NCBI GenBank assembly: GCA_040882605.1
Contig: JBBEAY010000023.1
Coordinates: 62,001 to 126,000, forward strand
From: JAOUEA01 sp040882605
GTDB taxonomy: Bacteria; Actinomycetota; UBA4738; HRBIN12
Length of the DNA: 64,000 bases
Direction of reading: 5' to 3'
Under the pieces are notes generated by a model that saw only the letters and a program-made list of their open reading frames with translations, made no database searches and was not told the origin of the DNA. Numbering within the stretch: position 1 is the stretch's first letter; each line of letters opens with the position of its first letter. The translations under genes and the position numbers were made by a program. Below are positions 60,356-64,000 of the stretch, in pieces.

Positions 60356-61821
60356 TCCACCGGCCGGCGATCATCCAGGGCGGGATGGGCGTGGCGGTCT
60401 CGGGCTGGCAGCTCGCACGCGCGGTCGCGCGGATCAGTCAGCTCGGGGTGGTCTCCGGCACGGCCCTCGACGTGGTGCTCGCCCGCCGGCTGCAGCTCGG
60501 CGACCCCGACGGCGACGTCCGGAGGGCCATGGCGGCCTTCCCCGAGCCCGCCGTGGCCGAGCGGATCCTCGCCGACTACTTCGTGGAGGGTGGGATCGAC
60601 GACGGCCGGTCATTCAAGGCCGTGCCGATGTTCGCCGCCGAGCCGCACCGTCGGAGCCTCGATCTCGCCACGATGGGTGGGTTCGTGGAGGTGTGGCTCG
60701 CGAAGGAGGGGCACGACGGGATCGTGGGGATCAACTTCCTCGAGAAGATCCAGATGCCGACGCCGCCAACGCTGTACGGGGCGTTCCTCGCGGGTGTCGA
60801 CGTCGTGCTGGTGGGCGCCGGGATCCCGCGCGAGATCCCGCGGCTGCTCGACGGCCTCGCCGGGCACGAGCCCGTCGTGCTGCCGCTGCATGTCGCCGAC
60901 GGCGACGGCGTCGCCCTCGGGTTCGACCCGCGGAGCGTCGTGCCGGCGCCGGGCGCGCCGCTGGCGCGCCCGGCGTTCCTCGCGATCATCGCCTCGACGG
61001 CGCTCGCCATCAGCCTCGCGCGCAAGACTCCGGGCGTCGACGGGTTCGTGATCGAGGGGCCGACGGCCGGAGGCCACAACGCGCCGCCGCGGGGCGCGGG
61101 CGAGCTCGTCGGCGGCGAGCCCGTGTACGGACCGCGGGACGAGGTCGAGCTCGAGAAGATCCGCGAGCTCGGGCTCCCGTTCTGGCTCGCGGGCGGGCAG
61201 GCGACGCCCGAGCGGTTGCGGCGCGCGCAGGAGGCCGGCGCGGCCGGCGTCCAGGTGGGCACGGTGTTCGCGTTCTGCGAGGACTCAGGCATGGCGCCCG
61301 AGCTCCGCGCACAGGTGCTCGCCGAAGCGGAGGCCGGCCGGGTCACGGTCTTCACCGATCCTCTCGCCTCTCCCACCGGGTTCCCGTTCAAGGTGGTGGC
61401 GCTGGAGGGCACGCTCTCGGACGACAAGGTCGTGGAGGCGCGCGAGCGCCGGTGCGACCTCGGGTACCTCCGAGAGGTGTACGTGGCCCCCGACGGACGT
61501 CTCGGCTACCGCTGCCCGGCGGAGCCCATCGAGGACTACGTGCGCAAGGGCGGTGACCCGTCCGACACGGCGGGCCGCAAATGCATCTGCAACAGCCTGG
61601 CCGCGGCGATCGGCCTGGGACAGCGCCGGCAGGGGGTCGAGGAGCCGCCGATCGTGACGGCCGGTGACGACCTCGAGGAGCTGGGTCGCCTGCTGGGCGC
61701 GGACCGTCATGCGTATACGGCCGCCGACGTGGTGGCCTACCTCCTGGGCGCCCCGCCCGCAGGGGACGGTGAGGCCGCCCGCGACACCGAGGCCGCCTCG
61801 GCGCCCGTCGTCTCCGCCTGA
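60352..61821 (+). CDS. Nitronate monooxygenase-like protein
   Basis: 489 aa flavin TIM-barrel. N-terminal PAIIQGGMGVAVSGWQLARAV is the NMO/NPD start; GFVIEGPTAGGHN carries the catalytic His and FMN-binding loop; AGAAGVQVGTVFAFCEDSG closes the site. It is longer than usual (~330 aa) because of C-terminal CICNSLAAAIG, DDLEELGRLLG residues. It may act on nitro compounds or be an enoyl-reductase relative. The end overlaps the cyclase gene by 85 bp tail to tail. Confidence 0.85.
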   Translation: MIHRPAIIQGGMGVAVSGWQLARAVARISQLGVVSGTALDVVLARRLQLGDPDGDVRRAMAAFPEPAVAERILADYFVEGGIDDGRSFKAVPMFAAEPHRRSLDLATMGGFVEVWLAKEGHDGIVGINFLEKIQMPTPPTLYGAFLAGVDVVLVGAGIPREIPRLLDGLAGHEPVVLPLHVADGDGVALGFDPRSVVPAPGAPLARPAFLAIIASTALAISLARKTPGVDGFVIEGPTAGGHNAPPRGAGELVGGEPVYGPRDEVELEKIRELGLPFWLAGGQATPERLRRAQEAGAAGVQVGTVFAFCEDSGMAPELRAQVLAEAEAGRVTVFTDPLASPTGFPFKVVALEGTLSDDKVVEARERRCDLGYLREVYVAPDGRLGYRCPAEPIEDYVRKGGDPSDTAGRKCICNSLAAAIGLGQRRQGVEEPPIVTAGDDLEELGRLLGADRHAYTAADVVAYLLGAPPAGDGEAARDTEAASAPVVSA

Positions 61822-62483
61822 CCTACTCGGAGGACTTCCTTGCCCCGCGGACGCATCAGCGAAAGCCGGCGCACGAGGCGTCGGCACTCGACCCCTTCCG
61901 GCTTCCCTTTGGCCTCGATCGTTCGACGCTCCCCAAACTCGAACGCCCCTCGCGCGGTCGCGACCGTTCGCTCGCCGACGAGGACCTCGCCCGGCTCCGC
62001 AGCTTGCTCCAGTCGCGCCGCCACGTTGACCGGATCGCCCGTGACGAAGGAGCTGCCTTCGCGCGGCTTGCCGACGGCGACCTCGCCCGTGTTGACCCCG
62101 ATCCGCAGCGTCAGTGTCTTGCCGAAGAGTTCGTGCAGGCGCCGCAGCAACGCCAGCGCCCCATGCAGCGCGCGCTCGGCGTGATCCTCGAGCGATGCGG
62201 GGCCGAACACGGCCATCACGGCGTCGCCAGCGAATTTCTCGTCGGTCCCGCCGGCGCTTTGGATCTCTGCAGCCATGGCGTCGTAGAAGCGATCGAGCAT
62301 CACTCTCGTTCGCTCCGGGTCCAGCGAGCCGCCGAGCTCGGTCGACCCGACCAGGTCGGCGAAGATGACCGTCGCGAGCTTTCGTTCGCTCTGGTCGAGA
62401 CCGGCCGCTACCGGCGCGCCGCACGTCGGGCAGACGCGTGCGGCCTCGGGAACAGGAGCGCCACAGGCAGTGCATGTATCCAT
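61737..62483 (-). CDS. Zinc-ribbon class III adenylate/guanylate cyclase
   Basis: 248 aa. N-terminal zinc ribbon (Cys4, Cys7, Cys18, Cys21), then a class III cyclase domain: metal Asp43 (VIFADLVGST) and Asp87 (AGDAVMAVFG), Lys83 before it, and DPVNVAARLE for substrate/transition state. The C-terminal tail is low complexity. Most relatives have a large ATPase part; this one stands alone. It makes cAMP or cGMP. Confidence 0.85.
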   Translation of the reverse strand: MDTCTACGAPVPEAARVCPTCGAPVAAGLDQSERKLATVIFADLVGSTELGGSLDPERTRVMLDRFYDAMAAEIQSAGGTDEKFAGDAVMAVFGPASLEDHAERALHGALALLRRLHELFGKTLTLRIGVNTGEVAVGKPREGSSFVTGDPVNVAARLEQAAEPGEVLVGERTVATARGAFEFGERRTIEAKGKPEGVECRRLVRRLSLMRPRGKEVLRVGQAETTGAEAASVSRAASPSPAGGAPRR

Positions 62484-62752
62484 CGCGGCCGATTCTGGCC
62501 TTCGAGCCGCTGATGTTCCACCCCTACGTCAGCGAGGCTTCCGCGCTCTCGCGATCACGCTCATCGCGATCATCGCCTTCCGGGTCCGGAGGGATCAGCT
62601 CCCGCATCAGGCCTGAGGCCGCTGAAGGGTCGTCTCGGGTCGGTCGCGTGCTCGCTAGACTCGATGTCAGACGGATGCTGGAGTGGGGAGAGGATTTCTG
62701 CCACGTTTCCTGCATCCCCCTGGGGATGTGGAGACGCGGGACGTGGGGACGT

Positions 62753-62825
62753 GGGGACGTAGCTCAATTGGTAGAGCGCCGGCTTTGCAAGCCGGAGGTC
62801 GCCGGTTCGATCCCGGTCGTCTCCA
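62753..62825 (+). tRNA. tRNA-Ala (TGC)
   Basis: Acceptor GGGGACG pairs with CGTCTCC (one G:U). Anticodon loop TTTGCAA on stem CCGGC/GCCGG; T-arm GGTTCGATCC. Anticodon TGC. It normally lies beside tRNA-Ile in this part of actinobacterial chromosomes, but here it is 43 kb away. Confidence 0.97.
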
Positions 62826-62841
62826 CTAGTTCGACAACCTG

Positions 62842-63519
62842 ATGAAGGGAGCGCTGGAGGCCGTGATCCGCCGCCTCGTTGCCCTCACGCTGCTCACAGC
62901 CGTGATCGTGGCGTGGGGATCGCCGGCCCGGGCCGGCGCGCCCGAGTATGAGTCACGCATCACGCTGATCGGGTCCGGCACGCGAGAGCTCATGGCGGGG
63001 CGCTCATGGCGTCCCGGATGCCCGGTCGGCTTCGACGATCTGCGGCTCGTTCGCATGACCTACTGGGGGTTCGACCGTGAGCCGCACAACGGGCGAATGG
63101 TCGTGCATCGCTGGTACGCCGATGACATCGCGCGCGTGTTCCGCCGGCTCTACGACGACCGGTTCCCGATCAGGCGCATGCGGCTCGTCGATCGCTACGG
63201 CGCCGTCGACATGCGGTCGATGAAGGCCGACAACACCTCGGCGTTCAACTGCCGTTGGCGCGCCGGTGTGTGCTGTCGCTGGTCGCAGCATGCGTACGGA
63301 CGCGCGCTCGACCTGAACCCCGTGCAGAACCCTTACGTGTGGAGCGGCGGAGTCTCGCCTCCGGCGGGTCGACGCTACCTCGACCGATCGAACGACCGGC
63401 GAGGCATGGTGCAACACCACGATCGCGTGTGGTGGGCATTCCATGCGGCGGGTTGGGAGTGGGGTGGTGACTGGACCAACGAGAAGGACTATCAGCACTT
63501 CTCGGTCAACGGCAAGTAG
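62842..63519 (+). CDS. Secreted M15-like D,D-/L,D-carboxypeptidase
   Basis: 225 aa. Signal peptide to about residue 31 (ARAGAPEY). The zinc site is WSQHAYGRALDLNP (His and Asp, SxHxxGxAxD) with the last His in DYQHFS. Glu in GWEWGGDW supports catalysis. Peptidoglycan trimming in the envelope is likely. Confidence 0.85.
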   Translation: MKGALEAVIRRLVALTLLTAVIVAWGSPARAGAPEYESRITLIGSGTRELMAGRSWRPGCPVGFDDLRLVRMTYWGFDREPHNGRMVVHRWYADDIARVFRRLYDDRFPIRRMRLVDRYGAVDMRSMKADNTSAFNCRWRAGVCCRWSQHAYGRALDLNPVQNPYVWSGGVSPPAGRRYLDRSNDRRGMVQHHDRVWWAFHAAGWEWGGDWTNEKDYQHFSVNGK

Positions 63520-63560
63520 TCCATACGAGACTAGCGTGATGCGTTGCACGTGGTCGGTCG

Positions 63561-64000
63561 TCAGCCGCAGCTGACGCTGAGGTAGGGGTGTGGGTCGACT
63601 GCACTGCCGCCGTAAGGGTGCCACTCGAAGTGGTCGTGCGCGGTCGTGGCGTCACCTGTCGAGCCGACGTATCCGATCACCGTTCCTGCTCGCACGTACC
63701 CGAGCGTGCCGTACGACGAGAGGTGGGCGTTGTAGACGTATCCGCGCGACCCTGTAACGCGCACCTCGTACCCGCCGAGCTCGGTCGAGCTCGACGACGC
63801 GTACCCATCGAACGGCGCCACGATCGGTGTTCCCGAGTACGCGGCGATGTCGCTTCCCGTATGCCGATGCACGGGTACGTCGGGGAGCCGCACGGTGATG
63901 CCGAAGTTGTCCGCGATCGAGTGCCACCCTCGGATCGGGCAGTACCGGAAGATGCCCCACGTCGCGAGCCAGGCGTCGATCGAACGCCGGCGGGCCTGCA
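63561..64000 (-). CDS. M23 family metallopeptidase, cut by window edge
   Basis: Only the C-terminal ~145 residues are inside the window; the frame is open to 64000. It has HRHTGSDIAAYSGTPIVAPF (His and Asp zinc ligands) and HDHFEWHP (HxH), and is close in sequence to the peptidase at 17624 (FDG...SSS..LGG, YNAHLS.YG). The N-terminus and signal peptide lie outside. Confidence 0.87.
   Translation of the reverse strand, partial: QARRRSIDAWLATWGIFRYCPIRGWHSIADNFGITVRLPDVPVHRHTGSDIAAYSGTPIVAPFDGYASSSSTELGGYEVRVTGSRGYVYNAHLSSYGTLGYVRAGTVIGYVGSTGDATTAHDHFEWHPYGGSAVDPHPYLSVSCG

Noticed and set aside
1..64000. CRISPR array, IS element, integrase or phage genes
   Set aside because: I saw no regularly spaced repeats, transposase/integrase motifs or phage structural genes. 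The only tandem repeats are short (18, 23 and 27 bp).

Overview
The window is high-GC DNA (about two-thirds G+C by eye) from an actinomycete-type chromosome, and it covers the replication-origin region. Evidence for this: the block parB-parA-rsmG-khpB-yidC-yidD-rnpA-rpmH <- -> dnaA-dnaN-recF-dciA-gyrB-gyrA is in the actinobacterial order, a perfect parS lies in the start of rsmG, and gyrA is followed by a DUF3566 membrane protein and tRNA-Ile(GAT). F420-type oxidoreductase, Tat signals and an enolase-family racemase/OSBS also fit Actinomycetota. I cannot place it below phylum with confidence; it looks like a deep branch rather than Streptomyces or Mycobacterium.

Layout. 0.1-2.1 kb: an LLM-class F420 oxidoreductase, an SDR and a small membrane protein. 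2.16-2.93 kb: a gene graveyard with the decayed remains of a PLP aminotransferase joined to a D-Ala-D-Ala ligase C-terminus. 2.9-17.6 kb: the origin and replication block, with putative oriC sequence on both sides of dnaA. 17.6-21.9 kb: an M23 peptidase, DUF3566 protein, tRNA-Ile, and a GNAT plus NAAAR/OSBS-like enolase pair. 22.26-25.7 kb: a compact five-to-six gene operon with a MauD thioredoxin, a Tat-exported ten-cysteine protein, a 38-aa membrane peptide, a MauE-domain membrane protein and an anchored extracellular protein, preceded by a short-repeat protein. This is the best candidate for an undescribed system. 26-28.8 kb: a serine hydrolase and an AbiEii-like nucleotidyltransferase with a 65-aa partner.

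28.9-51.9 kb is an accessory 'hypoxia survival' island: two DUF1918-like proteins, SulP, a P1B and a P2 ATPase, CBS-BON, a GTPase of the cyclic-diphosphoglycerate-synthetase type, a phosphoribosyltransferase-hydrolase fusion, a universal stress protein, two NarL-type histidine kinases, a DosR-like response regulator, a multicopper oxidase and DoxX. Many of these families belong to the mycobacterial DosR regulon. I found DosR-box-like palindromes (GGGAC-N4-GTCCC and variants) upstream of several of them and twice upstream of nosZ. Several genes here are broken or truncated (ABC, DUF4386-like, FNT, CBS-BON, APC). 51.9-60 kb: a nitrous-oxide-reductase locus (Rrf2 regulator, nosY, nosF, nosD, a NosB-like protein, a cupredoxin, nosZ) next to a 12-TM oxidase-subunit-I-like protein. 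60.2-62.5 kb: a 50-aa membrane peptide coupled to a nitronate monooxygenase, and an adenylate-cyclase-domain protein. 62.7-64 kb: tRNA-Ala(TGC), an M15 peptidase and a second M23 peptidase cut by the window edge.

Together the right half reads as equipment for surviving low oxygen: redox/O2 sensing by DosS-like kinases, ion and metal pumps, stress proteins, and N2O respiration as an electron sink. tRNA-Ile and tRNA-Ala, usually neighbours downstream of gyrA in Actinobacteria, are separated here by 43 kb, so much of this segment may be an insertion.
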